Assembly (NCBI GenBank): GCA_026225095.1
Contig: JAMFSC010000119.1
Span: 1-40,172 of the forward strand
Direction: 5' to 3'
Source of the DNA: a bacterium
GTDB lineage: Bacteria > Acidobacteriota > Terriglobia > Terriglobales > Acidobacteriaceae
Length of the DNA: 40,172 nucleotides
Of this stretch, positions 25,870 through 35,180 are shown piece after piece; position 1 is the stretch's first letter, and the number at the start of each line of letters is the position of its first letter. The position numbers and the translations under genes are program-made. A model generated the notes under the pieces. The model was given only the letters and a program-made list of their open reading frames with translations. It was not told where the DNA came from and did not search any database.

Positions 25870-28425
25870 CTACAACCTCGGGTCCACTGGCTCGCTTTCG
25901 AGAGCGAGAACGCCAAAGACACACTCATGAGTTCTGCGAAGCGGTTCCTTGCTTACGAATCTTTCGAGAGCCTCGATCCCAAGGGCGAACTCCCGGCTGG
26001 CGAGTGATCGTTTCGCACCGACGTTACGCGAACGCAGGCGTCCCAGATTGGCGGGAAGCAGGTACTCGGGGCCGTAGATGATACGGAGATACTCGGGACC
26101 ACGGCACTTGAGGGCGGGTTGAGTTATTCCGCGCCGCCCCACCGCGATGAAGTCGAGCGGCTTGATCACCATGCCTTCGCCGCCAATCGAGGTCAGGTCA
26201 GTCCACCACGAGACCGCAGCCGCCAGGCTCTGATCGTCGTCCAGAGCGGCAACCTTGAACGGTGTCGCACGCAGTAGATCCGTGTCGGCGGCGCAGAGCC
26301 TGGCGATTGTCTCCATGTGCCAGGGGTGTGGCTTGTCGGTGTGGACTGCGCCTTCGCTGGCCAAGATGTGAAAGGGCGCAAGCTTCAAGTCTGTGAGGCA
26401 GGTGACTGGCCAGCAGTAGTGACGGTATGCCTCAATGTAATTCTCTACCGCCACGAGCCTGGCGGCGACATGATCCTTCAGAAGGGAGACCCCTTCGACC
26501 CCGTCCGGTGTCTCCGTCAGAAGAGCGTGGGCTGTCTTCAGCGACCGCACGCCTGCGTGTCCGACCGGCGCGTACTGCTTTTGAAGCAATTCCTGAGCCT
26601 TGGCCGACCACGGCATGAGTTCACAGTCGAGGCAGATCCAGTCAGTCGCCAGGTCTTCCCAAAGGCCAGCCGACCTCATCGCCGAGTTAAGACGCTCCAG
26701 AAACTGACACTCCAGCGCTTCGTCGGTGAAGAACCTGCGTCCCGTGCGGGTGTAGACGATCCCGAGTGACGCCTCGGCCACACCGAAGCGAGTCTGTGAA
26801 ACGGCCTCATCCTTGCATAGGACAACGACCGCCCGTGAACCCATATGCTTCTGTTCGCAGACGACGGTGGCGATCCCCTCTTTTCGAAAGAAGGCGAATG
26901 CCTCATCGGGATGTTCCAGCAGCCCCTCGTGCTGGCTGGTCTCTGTTGGAGACATCGTGGGCGGCAAGTAGATGAGCCACTTGGGATCGACAGCGAAGCG
27001 GCTCATTACCTCCAAGGCGGCGATGGCGTTCTCTTCGCTAATGGTGATCCTGGGCTTGAGACGAGTATCGACGAGGCGCTTACCCAGCACGTCCGAGAGA
27101 TCGAGAACGTCGTCATCTTCATGCTGCAAGGTTCGCGGAAGCTTCGAGGGCGCAGGCAGAAAGGGGCGAGCAGGTTCGTAGTAGGTCTGCTGCGCCTTGA
27201 CCGAGACGATCTCCCGCTCCGGGTATCGCAGTGCAGTGAGTTGGCCACCAAAGGCGCAGCCGGTATCGATGTTCACCGTGTTGTTGAGGAACACGGGCTC
27301 CGGCACCGGAGTATGACCGTAGACCACCATGGATTTTCCACGATAGTCGGCGGCCCAATTGTAGCGAACCGGCAAGCCAAACTCGTCGGTCTCGCCAGTC
27401 GTCTCGCCGAAGAGGGCGAACTCCCTGACCGCGCCGGAGCCCCGACCCTGCATGGACTCCTTCAGCCCCGCATGCGCAACGACCAGCTTTCCGCCGTCGA
27501 AGACGAGATGGCTAACCAGGCCGTCGAGGAACTTCGCTACATGCCCTCGGAACTGCTCATTTTCTGCGCCAAGCTGCTCCATGGTCTCAGCCAGTCCGTG
27601 GGTGCGTTTGACGTCCTTGCCGCGCAGGGCCTTGACTAGCTTCACGTCGTGGTTGCCGGGAACGCAAAATGCTTGTCCGGCCTGAACGATGGTGGAGACG
27701 AGCCGCAACACCTGCACCGTTCCCGGTCCACGGTCAACGAGATCGCCAACGAACACGAGCTTCCGGCCTGCGGGTGCATCGAGCGAATAAGCACCCTCCT
27801 GCTCGCGCACTGCGTAGCCCAGCTTCTCCAGCAGCTGTAAAAGCTCCTCAAAGCAGCCGTGGACGTCGCCAATAATATCGAAGGGGCCATGCTCCGTCTT
27901 CTTGTCGTTCCAAAGAGGCTGGCGCTCGATCGTTGCCGCGTCGACCTCCTCTTGGCTCGAAAGCTTGAAGACGTGCCGAATCCCTTCCCTCTCCAGCCCC
28001 CGCAGCGATCGCCGGAGTTGCTGCGATTGGTTGCGGATGACGTGCGGACCAAATTGCCGGTCCGGGCGTAGGGTGTTCCGTTCCTGACAGAGCCGTTCCG
28101 GGAGGTCGAAGACGATGGCTTCCGCAAAGAGGTGGTACTCCTTGGCCAACGCGATCAGGGGCTTTCTGGACTCCGGCTGCACGTTGGTTGCGTCAATGGC
28201 TGTGAGCAGACCGCGGCCAAGCCGCTTGCGGACGATCTCATGCAGCAGATCGAAGGCATCCCCGGTGGCGGACTGATCGTTTTCGTCATTGGATACGAGG
28301 CCCCGACAGAAGTCGGAGGAGATGACCTCCGTCGGGAGGAAGTGCTTGCGTGCGAAGGTGGACTTGCCAGACCCTGACGAACCAACCAGCAGCACAAGCG
28401 AGAGCTCGGGCAGCGTGATCTTCAT
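25870..28425 (-). CDS. pnkp: Pnkp: polynucleotide kinase-phosphatase-ligase
   Basis: 851 residues, close to the roughly 870 of characterised bacterial Pnkp. Three modules are visible. A 5' kinase with P-loop GSSGSGKST (15-23); a calcineurin-type 2',3' phosphatase with GDVHG (186-190), GDLVDRG (227-233), GNHD (257-260) and YGHT (369-372); and a C-terminal adenylyltransferase domain with lysine motif KHMGSR (526-531). Known: Pnkp heals and, with Hen1, seals RNA broken by ribotoxins. It starts within the Hen1 stop (ATGA overlap), the usual pairing. Catalytic residues look intact. Confidence 0.96.
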   Translation of the reverse strand: MKITLPELSLVLLVGSSGSGKSTFARKHFLPTEVISSDFCRGLVSNDENDQSATGDAFDLLHEIVRKRLGRGLLTAIDATNVQPESRKPLIALAKEYHLFAEAIVFDLPERLCQERNTLRPDRQFGPHVIRNQSQQLRRSLRGLEREGIRHVFKLSSQEEVDAATIERQPLWNDKKTEHGPFDIIGDVHGCFEELLQLLEKLGYAVREQEGAYSLDAPAGRKLVFVGDLVDRGPGTVQVLRLVSTIVQAGQAFCVPGNHDVKLVKALRGKDVKRTHGLAETMEQLGAENEQFRGHVAKFLDGLVSHLVFDGGKLVVAHAGLKESMQGRGSGAVREFALFGETTGETDEFGLPVRYNWAADYRGKSMVVYGHTPVPEPVFLNNTVNIDTGCAFGGQLTALRYPEREIVSVKAQQTYYEPARPFLPAPSKLPRTLQHEDDDVLDLSDVLGKRLVDTRLKPRITISEENAIAALEVMSRFAVDPKWLIYLPPTMSPTETSQHEGLLEHPDEAFAFFRKEGIATVVCEQKHMGSRAVVVLCKDEAVSQTRFGVAEASLGIVYTRTGRRFFTDEALECQFLERLNSAMRSAGLWEDLATDWICLDCELMPWSAKAQELLQKQYAPVGHAGVRSLKTAHALLTETPDGVEGVSLLKDHVAARLVAVENYIEAYRHYCWPVTCLTDLKLAPFHILASEGAVHTDKPHPWHMETIARLCAADTDLLRATPFKVAALDDDQSLAAAVSWWTDLTSIGGEGMVIKPLDFIAVGRRGITQPALKCRGPEYLRIIYGPEYLLPANLGRLRSRNVGAKRSLASREFALGIEALERFVSKEPLRRTHECVFGVLALESEPVDPRL

Positions 28426-29831
28426 GCGGCCACCTCGACTTGGCGGAAGGTCGCCATCTGCGTCGGTGCTCCCAGCGCCTCATCGATCGGGCCGACGGGC
28501 TCGAAGCTGACCTCATAGGCGAACCGATCCGCGACACGCGCGGCCCAGGTCTGGAACTCGCTCCGGGTCCATTCAAAGCGATGATCGCCATGACGGAACT
28601 CTCCAGCCGGAAGAGAGGGGAAGAGCGCGTTGTACTCCGCGTTCGGAGTCGTGAGGAACACATGGCTGGGCCTTGCGAACTCGAACAGCACTCTCTCGAA
28701 CGCGGCCAGCCGGGCCGGGTCGAGATGCTCAATCACCTCCACTACGGCGGCAGCGTCGAAGCCAGACAGACGCGTGTCGCGATATGTGAGTGATCCGTGC
28801 ACCACCTCGATACGGCTACGCTGGCGCTCCGGCAGGCGGTCCAGCTTCAGCCGCTCCTTTGCCTCTTCGACGGAACGCCACGAGACATCCATCCCCAGGA
28901 TGGTCTCGAACTGCCGTTCTTCCATCAGCAGCTTCAGCAGTTTGCCCGATCCGCAGCCGAGGTCGAGCACACGCTTCGCACCCGTGTTCCGGATGGTGGT
29001 GAGCACAGCTTCCAATCGCCGTTGATGGAGAGTCAGTTCGCGCTCCGTCCGAGGCTCAGCTGCGGCTGCCTCTTCCTCGGCTTCAAGCTCCGGTGACTCC
29101 TCCGCCACGAGACGGCTGAGCGCCTCACGCGTCAGCCCTTGCTGTCGCTTCAGATACCGGGAGACGATCAGGTCCTTCTCCGGATGGAGGCTTAGCCATC
29201 CTTCCCCGCGCTTGAGCAGTTTGTCGATCTCGTCCTGGCCGACCCAATAGTGCTTCTCGTTATCGAGGACCGGAATCAAAACGTAGAGGTGTGTGAGCAG
29301 GTCCTGAAGTCGCTTGACGCCGGTGATGGTGAGCGCAACGTACGGAGCGTCACCCCACTCGGGAAACTGTTCGTCAAGGACAGCGCCTTCGAGCTCGACC
29401 TGATACCCCAGAGGCTCGAAGAGACGGCGCACCATGTCCTGTCCTCCCCGCGCCGCAACCATCGGAAGATGAGCCGAGAGAGGGATAGCGGTCTCTGCGA
29501 GCTCCGGACGATCTTTGCTGCGACCTCCCATGGCTGAGGCAAAGATCCGACCCATCGCAACGCTCAAGAAGGAGTTTGCTGCATATGGACGGTCATTGAC
29601 GTACTGTTCTAGCTGGCCGCCCTCTCCACCTGGTCCTCTGCCGCGCACGAGACCAACGGGATCTACCTCGATCAGCAACACGACAGTGCAATGGTCTGGC
29701 TTGGATTCCGGGTAAAAGACGTAGCCCTTCCCAAAGGACAAGTCCTCAGTCTGAAGTCTCGCGGGATTTTTGTGCAGCAGGTAGCCGAGGTCAGTGGCCG
29801 GATTGTGGGTCGTAGAGATTGCGAGAAGCAT
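28422..29831 (-). CDS. hen1: Hen1: RNA 3'-terminal ribose 2'-O-methyltransferase
   Basis: 469 residues. The N-terminal 240 form the ligase-activating domain that switches on Pnkp; the C-terminal half is a methyltransferase with VLDLGCGSG (288-296) and the metal-binding set E365, E368, H369 and H414 (EVIEHLD, then FRHGDH). Known: Hen1 methylates the 2'-OH of the broken 3' end, so the repaired junction resists the same cut. ATG at 29831, with no strong ribosome-binding site. It heads the operon Hen1-Pnkp-SWIM-DUF5691-MoxR-DUF5682-VWA. Confidence 0.96.
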   Translation of the reverse strand: MLLAISTTHNPATDLGYLLHKNPARLQTEDLSFGKGYVFYPESKPDHCTVVLLIEVDPVGLVRGRGPGGEGGQLEQYVNDRPYAANSFLSVAMGRIFASAMGGRSKDRPELAETAIPLSAHLPMVAARGGQDMVRRLFEPLGYQVELEGAVLDEQFPEWGDAPYVALTITGVKRLQDLLTHLYVLIPVLDNEKHYWVGQDEIDKLLKRGEGWLSLHPEKDLIVSRYLKRQQGLTREALSRLVAEESPELEAEEEAAAAEPRTERELTLHQRRLEAVLTTIRNTGAKRVLDLGCGSGKLLKLLMEERQFETILGMDVSWRSVEEAKERLKLDRLPERQRSRIEVVHGSLTYRDTRLSGFDAAAVVEVIEHLDPARLAAFERVLFEFARPSHVFLTTPNAEYNALFPSLPAGEFRHGDHRFEWTRSEFQTWAARVADRFAYEVSFEPVGPIDEALGAPTQMATFRQVEVAA

Positions 29832-30270
29832 CCGACTAGTCTAGAGGATGTTCCAGGGTAAGGAGCAGCGTTCATCATTTGAGGGACATTAATCTGTCCT
29901 TGAACACTGGAACTCCTCCTTGGCAGGTAGACCGGTTACGCCTCCTTACGCCCTTAGAGACGGCTGCCCGATGCAGAGGACGGTGTCGGCATCATCAGAA
30001 CATGGCCTCACCATCGGATTCGCGTTTTCTAATCCGCGACCCACTCCTGTCCTATTCACTATTTGGATGTTATGGACCCCGTTCGGAAGCTTGGTAGACG
30101 ATCACTGAGATTACCCCCAAAGTCAATCAAGACCTTCGGAGGATTGGTTGCGGAGGCACAGGATGGTTCAGCGCCTCCTCTATATGGGTATTGTGCAATG
30201 GATAGATTAGCCCTCGTGACGTCAGACAAAGCGACAGCGAGTACCGACTTTTGTCTGGTTAGCTGGCGGC
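29832..30270. other. Gap between RlaP and Hen1 genes
   Basis: 439 bp, the only large break in an otherwise tightly packed gene row, so it probably holds the Hen1 operon promoter or a leader. I see no clear -35/-10 pair, sigma-54 motif or hairpin. The short open frames here look accidental. Confidence 0.4.
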
Positions 30271-31029
30271 CTACCGAGAAACGGTGGTACCAAGGCGAAC
30301 TCTGATCAGGATGTCGTTCAACGCTGACTCTGCCGTCGATGCCTCCGGTAGAGATGTCTCCGAGGCCTCTGTCACGAGTCGGTCACGGAGGTTCTGAAAC
30401 TCCTGCTCAAAAAGCGACACTTCGTCTAGGTCTAGCGTCTGCTGTTCTGCTCCCTGCAGCTTCCGAGCCAGCAGATCCGGAACAAAGGGAAGGTGATAAG
30501 TCTCATTGAGAACGGCCAGGTTGGCCTCGATTACACCTGTACGCATGAGATGAATGCCTGTAAGCAACACGCGGAAGGTATAGAGCAGAGGTTTGACACG
30601 AGGTTGCTCCTCCTTGCTGAAGAGCCTCCACTGACTGTCTGCAAACCCGAGGTAATGGTGTGCGTGGTGCCTAGTCAGGATGGCAGGGGCGAGCGCCTTT
30701 ACCTCCTCGTGCTCAGGCGTGGTCAGAACTATGATCGGTGAAAGCAGCTGTTCGAGGACGTAGCCGTTCGGACGCAGCAATAGCTTGAAGAACTTGCGAA
30801 TGTCATGCGTCACGAGATCAAGCTCGATGTCCCCATTCTCTTCGACCTGAATCGTCTCCTCCGGTGCTGTCAGGCCGATAACCTGTTGTGCTGGCAAGAT
30901 GTGGACCCCCCGCAGATCCCAATCGGAATCCGGAGAGGGGAATCCATAGAGGTGCGCCCCGCTCACTGTTGCGAACAGTAGCGGATAGCGATGACACTGG
31001 GCTGCAGCAAGGACGGCCTCGGGGATCAT
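30271..31029 (-). CDS. rlaP: RlaP-like nucleotidyltransferase (first copy)
   Basis: 252 residues from the ATG at 31029, which overlaps the upstream gene stop (ATGA); a longer frame to 31176 lies inside that gene. The Pol-beta-type core is SGAHLYGFPSPDSDWDLRG (residues 23-41) with D36 and D38 as metal ligands and a further acidic strand (DIELDLV). The rest is helical. Known: RlaP is the Pol-beta-superfamily nucleotidyltransferase found beside RNA-repair ligases; its substrate is not settled. Forms a coupled pair with the gene upstream. Confidence 0.85.
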   Translation of the reverse strand: MIPEAVLAAAQCHRYPLLFATVSGAHLYGFPSPDSDWDLRGVHILPAQQVIGLTAPEETIQVEENGDIELDLVTHDIRKFFKLLLRPNGYVLEQLLSPIIVLTTPEHEEVKALAPAILTRHHAHHYLGFADSQWRLFSKEEQPRVKPLLYTFRVLLTGIHLMRTGVIEANLAVLNETYHLPFVPDLLARKLQGAEQQTLDLDEVSLFEQEFQNLRDRLVTEASETSLPEASTAESALNDILIRVRLGTTVSR

Positions 31030-31970
31030 ACGGCCACCTCGACCATCTTCGAACGCGCCCAGACGAGAAGCTGGTTCGCCTCCTCGTAGTCCGGAGCCTC
31101 TGGCAGAGAAGTCTCTTGAAAGGCGCGGTCGAACTCGCGGTGCAGTGACAGTCGCCATGCGTTCACATCGGACCAACTCTCCTTACCATCCCGCACGGAG
31201 AGGAGAGCGTCACGATACTGTGATATGCGCACTGGTACCCGCGCCTCTTCAAGCACACTAATTCCCTGGAGCAGCAGCCGAAGGAGATGCATGGCGTGTT
31301 TCCACTTCGGCTCACCTTTGTTTCTTAGGTCCTGTTCCAGCCTCTTGAACTGTGACATGACGTATCCGTTGTAGGTCTGGTAGACCAACTTGGAAAGAAA
31401 GATGCTGCGCTTCTCCAAGACGGCATCGGCGATTTCGGAGGACTGTTCAACAATTGGAGTGAACAAACATTCGAGGATGTTGGGGTTGGCCTTGAGAGCG
31501 AGCACCAGGAACTTTTTCAACTCCCAGTAACACTCCTCCGCCTCTGGATTTTCCAACTGCTCCGGGACCCCATAGATCGACCACTCCAGGGCGGCAGGAG
31601 GCAGGAAGATCCCCCGACGATCCACATCGGACCCCTCCCGGCTAAGGCCGTATGCCTGCGACCCCACAACGCAACGGTAGATCACGTATTGGTCAAGATT
31701 CTTCATCGATTGAGCCTCGTGGGGTTTTCCAAGAGGCCCGTTCTTTACATGCTTCAGGATCGTGAACTGTGTCCTCGTCAGACTTCCTTCCGAACCCTCT
31801 GCAAAACGAAGGCGGTATGGCTCCTTGGCGTCGATTGGAACTGAGATGATTTCGGCAACCGTGCCTTGGATGTGGCGATCGACGATACTCGCTATCTCAA
31901 CCCGAGGGCGAACGACGACTTGGGTTCCCACAGGAAGGATGAGGTCGAGTGAAGTTTTCTGATTACGCAT
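31026..31970 (-). CDS. RlaP-like nucleotidyltransferase with SH3-like N-terminus
   Basis: 314 residues from the ATG at 31970; a TTG at 32003 is also possible. Residues 10-75 look like a small beta-barrel (VGTQVVVRPRVEI, IQGTVAEI, YRLRFAEG), SH3/KOW-like. The nucleotidyltransferase core follows: VVGSQAYGLSREGSDVDRRG, with the GS and DxD metal motif, then a helical part. It differs clearly from the neighbouring RlaP copy, so the two are not a recent duplication. The barrel may bind RNA. It heads the two-gene RlaP unit, 439 bp before Hen1. Confidence 0.8.
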   Translation of the reverse strand: MRNQKTSLDLILPVGTQVVVRPRVEIASIVDRHIQGTVAEIISVPIDAKEPYRLRFAEGSEGSLTRTQFTILKHVKNGPLGKPHEAQSMKNLDQYVIYRCVVGSQAYGLSREGSDVDRRGIFLPPAALEWSIYGVPEQLENPEAEECYWELKKFLVLALKANPNILECLFTPIVEQSSEIADAVLEKRSIFLSKLVYQTYNGYVMSQFKRLEQDLRNKGEPKWKHAMHLLRLLLQGISVLEEARVPVRISQYRDALLSVRDGKESWSDVNAWRLSLHREFDRAFQETSLPEAPDYEEANQLLVWARSKMVEVAV

Positions 31971-32870
31971 GCGTGAAGGCCGCCATTTGTGTGGGGGATC
32001 CAACCCCCGGATCTTCGGGCCAAACTCGCTGGTAACGAACCGGGTGCCGGTAGGGTTTCTCGCGCAAGCTCAGTACGTTCCGTGCTGCGTCCGATATCGG
32101 TGCCGTAAACAACCTACCCGGGCAAAGCTATGAAGAAGTCAAGAAGCAGTCCCGCCCTAAAGACCTCCTCAGAAGCGTCAGAATATCAGATGTGAGGTGT
32201 CCGAAAGGCAAGCTCCTCTGCTCGGACCCGGGCGGCGCTTTTGTGGAGGAGGAGACCGAAATCTGGCGCCGATCCATAAGCTGTAGAGATTGTCAGCCGC
32301 ATCAGGGGTCAGTTTAGATGATCCATTGCCCCGGACCTGGAACCTGGAGACCACGTTCGTGGTTTTGAACAGCGGGCGGCTGTCCAGGGGTGAATAGGAT
32401 CCGCCGCACCGTCGGGCCCAGCGTTCAAACGAGCTTTTTGCGCGTGAGGCGCCAACAGGGTTCGGTGCGTGGTCAAGGACTTGAAAGTGAGAAGAGGCAG
32501 GCCGGGCATGGCAGCAAAACGGGGTTGTGGTGCAAGGGCACCATCTCTTCAAGAGAGAACTCTCCAACAATCTTACACACGAGACTGAGCGCGTTGTCGC
32601 TATTGCTCGGTGATGGATGGTTAGGTGGGGGGTGACGCTGGATTGGCGCTCGAAAACTGAGACGCGCCGCACCCACCGGTCGACCCCGACCCCGACCCCG
32701 CATGCGCCGTCGCCCCGGGTCGCGATTAAGTGGGGTGTTAAATATGTGGGACGGGGTATAGGTCAGGACCAGCTTTGCGACCCAAGGAGCAAAAGCGGCA
32801 GAGGGAGTCGACGGAGATGATGGCTGCCCTGGGCTCTCGAGAGTCTGTGATCTGTTTTCGTGGTTGTCCG
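31971..32870. other. Intergenic stretch without supported gene
   Basis: About 900 bp. GACCCC is repeated three times in tandem at 32682-32699. Frames on both strands lack starts with ribosome-binding sites and look like chance. The segment around 32290-32420 faintly recalls transposon-end sequence, too weak to call. It separates the defence cargo from the replication and integration module. Confidence 0.4.
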
Positions 32871-32879
32871 TTTTGGCTT

Positions 32880-33322
32880 GTCTTTAAGCCCTGCTTTAAA
32901 AAGCTTTAAACGACAGTCTTCCCTACTCTCCTTTCCCCGCTAGGGCTTAATGCAGGAGGGGTCTGGGCTTTAAATCTTAATTTCAGGAGGTCTTTTTAAA
33001 GCTAATCTTAGTGGCTGTTTCACGTCATGGCCATGACCCCACAAATCATGGCCATGGCGTGATGCGTTATCAGATTCGATCATCATGACGTAATAAATCG
33101 TGGCCATGACATATCACGTCATCAGCATCGCGCCCCAACACAGTAAAAGGTGCTGGGGCGCGTCATCAGATTCAATATCCCATGTCGGCATAAGTCATCA
33201 GGATCTGAAAAACTTCGCCCACAATCTCTCCTCCGGCCCCAGTTCTGAGTATTAGCAGTTAGAGAGACTCAACGCTAATCCCGTTGCGATCTTCAGACGG
33301 TACGTACCCCTAGGAGAGAAAC
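32880..33322. other. Candidate replication origin with iteron-like repeats
   Basis: 32881-33010 is AT-rich with many CTTTAA/TTTAAAG elements. Then come repeated motifs: the perfect palindrome GTCATGGCCATGAC (33024-33037), two further CATGGCCA-type copies near 33048 and 33100, GCGTYATCAGATTCRAT at about 33064 and 33160 (15 of 17 identical), and GTCATCAG at about 33118, 33162 and 33193. A strong hairpin sits among them. The Rep-like gene starts right after. AT-rich stretch plus repeats plus initiator gene is the layout of an iteron origin. The role is inferred. Confidence 0.55.
33129..33162. repeat. Strong inverted repeat in origin candidate
   Basis: CGCGCCCCA (33129-33137) pairs with TGGGGCGCG (33154-33162). 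After one mismatch, CAC pairs with GTG inside, leaving a loop of about 8 bases. It lies between the GTCATCAG copies and could be a terminator, cruciform or origin element. Confidence 0.6.
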
Positions 33323-35056
33323 ATGGCATGGCACAACTACAAGCGGGTTTTTCAGGCGATTGAACTATTTTCACAATTTGAGACCGCTGCCCCCAAAGAT
33401 ACCCGCCTCGGCTCCAACGAGCTACTGATCCTCATCAGGTTGGCTGCCCATATGGCCGACAAGGATGGATTCGATGGCGAGCGCATCGCCGACACCTGTT
33501 TTCCGGAGATCCCCACGATCGCAAAGGAGTGCTTTATGGTTCGCTCGACAGTGGTCAAATCGCTAAAGCGCCTGATTGAGGGGGGCTACATTAGCAAGTC
33601 GAAGATGCCGGGTACTAAGGTGCGGGGCGGAAAGTATAAGGGCGCGTGGGAGAAGAATAGATATAGGCTGGACCCTGTCCTCTGGGGCTCAGTCGGGAAC
33701 ATTGGGGATCCAAAGGTAAAGACCCAGCTGTCGCAACCCAGCAACCAAGACCGGGAGGCCCTCACCCACGCCCGGGACCCCGCGCTAGACGCCGCAGTGT
33801 TGAGCATGGATCTTGACTTCGCCCCCATCTCCATCCCGAAGTCCCCACCCTTACCCACCGCTCCGCAGCCGGTCAAACCCGCCAAGCCTACAGACCACAT
33901 CTGTGGCATTCTCGACCTGCTGAAGACAACATTCTCGGCACACGAAACTGTCCTGCATCCGGATGTAGACAAGATGATCATGTTCGGCGTGCGGGATATC
34001 ATCAGTGCTTTGGGTGAGGAAAAGGCGGTCGCCCTCCTACGCTGGATCATCCTCGACGACAGCCAGGCCTCGATCGAAATCTACAATGCCCTCTGCAAGT
34101 CGGAGAAGCTTGGGGGGTACATCAAGGCCCACCACCGTGAGTGGCAGGCGGCGATGGATGCTGAGGAGGCGGGGGTCGCTGAGATCGCCTCCAAACCGAC
34201 ACCTACCCCCCCCACTTCCGAGCCCGCCGCTCTCCCACTCTCGACTCCGGCACCCGTAGTAGCCCCAGCGCCCGCCAAGCCCGCACTAACCAGCCAGCTC
34301 CTTGAGACCATCGACCTTCTCAAGACAGCAAGGCGCCCAACTTACGGAGAGGTCAGCCACGAGCTGATTGACACGATCTTCCAAGGCGATCTTCAGACAG
34401 TCATTACGGATATTGGAGAGGATGAGACGGTCGACCTTTTGTGTTTTGCTTTGCTTGATAACCATGATTTCGCCATGAGTATGCGGGCCGACATCAGATC
34501 TTCCAATGCTTTGGGTGGTCTCTTTGCCGCATCCTACAAATGGTGGGAAAAGAAAAAAAATGAGGCCATCTACGACGAGTGCTGGGGTCGCTTGAACGCT
34601 TACTGTGATTTGGATTCACCGGAGGTGGGCCCCACCTTCGCGCCCGGCGAGGAGTATAAAATACGCCCCGTCCTTGCTTGGTTCCGGAGGCGGGTGGGGT
34701 CGGAACTACTTGACCATCGCCTTGTGGTTGAGGGGGTCGAGGGCGAGGGAAGAATTGCTGAAAGGCGGAGCACGACCCTCCTCATGACGATCTCTCCGGC
34801 CTTTCGGATGCATTATCAATTTCACATGCGTCCCGCCGTCGATATCGACGCCAAGGTCCTCCGGTCCTTGGGGGATATGGTGCCAGACGCGCCATCCCGT
34901 TTTGCTAGGGAGGTCTGGGCCTCTCAGGATCAAAAGCACCCCCGGGCCGCCGGAGTCACTAATTGGAGCAGCATCCTATATGGCTACCAGCGAACGGATA
35001 CAGAAGCTCTAGTGTACGAATACTTCCGGGCCGACAAGGCCGGGGTTGAGGGCTGA
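33323..35056 (+). CDS. Winged-helix Rep-like replication initiator candidate
   Basis: 577 residues, ATG with TAGGAGAG upstream. Residues 28-118 form a winged helix-turn-helix (LLILIRLAAHMAD, then TVVKSLKRLIEGGYI), like plasmid and phage replication proteins. Two similar helical units follow at about 194-276 and 327-410 (I-DLLKT start, GEExAVxLL core, LGG plus a Trp-containing helix end), joined by Pro/Ala/Thr-rich linkers. The C-terminal 150 residues are unclassified. The repeat-rich region directly upstream suggests a Rep protein acting on its own origin. A transcription regulator is the alternative. Confidence 0.6.
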   Translation: MAWHNYKRVFQAIELFSQFETAAPKDTRLGSNELLILIRLAAHMADKDGFDGERIADTCFPEIPTIAKECFMVRSTVVKSLKRLIEGGYISKSKMPGTKVRGGKYKGAWEKNRYRLDPVLWGSVGNIGDPKVKTQLSQPSNQDREALTHARDPALDAAVLSMDLDFAPISIPKSPPLPTAPQPVKPAKPTDHICGILDLLKTTFSAHETVLHPDVDKMIMFGVRDIISALGEEKAVALLRWIILDDSQASIEIYNALCKSEKLGGYIKAHHREWQAAMDAEEAGVAEIASKPTPTPPTSEPAALPLSTPAPVVAPAPAKPALTSQLLETIDLLKTARRPTYGEVSHELIDTIFQGDLQTVITDIGEDETVDLLCFALLDNHDFAMSMRADIRSSNALGGLFAASYKWWEKKKNEAIYDECWGRLNAYCDLDSPEVGPTFAPGEEYKIRPVLAWFRRRVGSELLDHRLVVEGVEGEGRIAERRSTTLLMTISPAFRMHYQFHMRPAVDIDAKVLRSLGDMVPDAPSRFAREVWASQDQKHPRAAGVTNWSSILYGYQRTDTEALVYEYFRADKAGVEG

Positions 35057-35180
35057 TTGCAGTCTGGCAAGCGGACCACGTCGGGACATTTAGGGTCGAC
35101 GGCGGGATTTATAAACCGACAACCACGCTCCAGAGAGCAACTTCTCAATCCACAGAAGAACCGCCCCAGGAGACCCACCC

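Noticed and set aside
32290..32420. Possible insertion-sequence end
   Set aside because: Only a faint resemblance from memory, with no transposase, inverted-repeat pair or target duplication seen.
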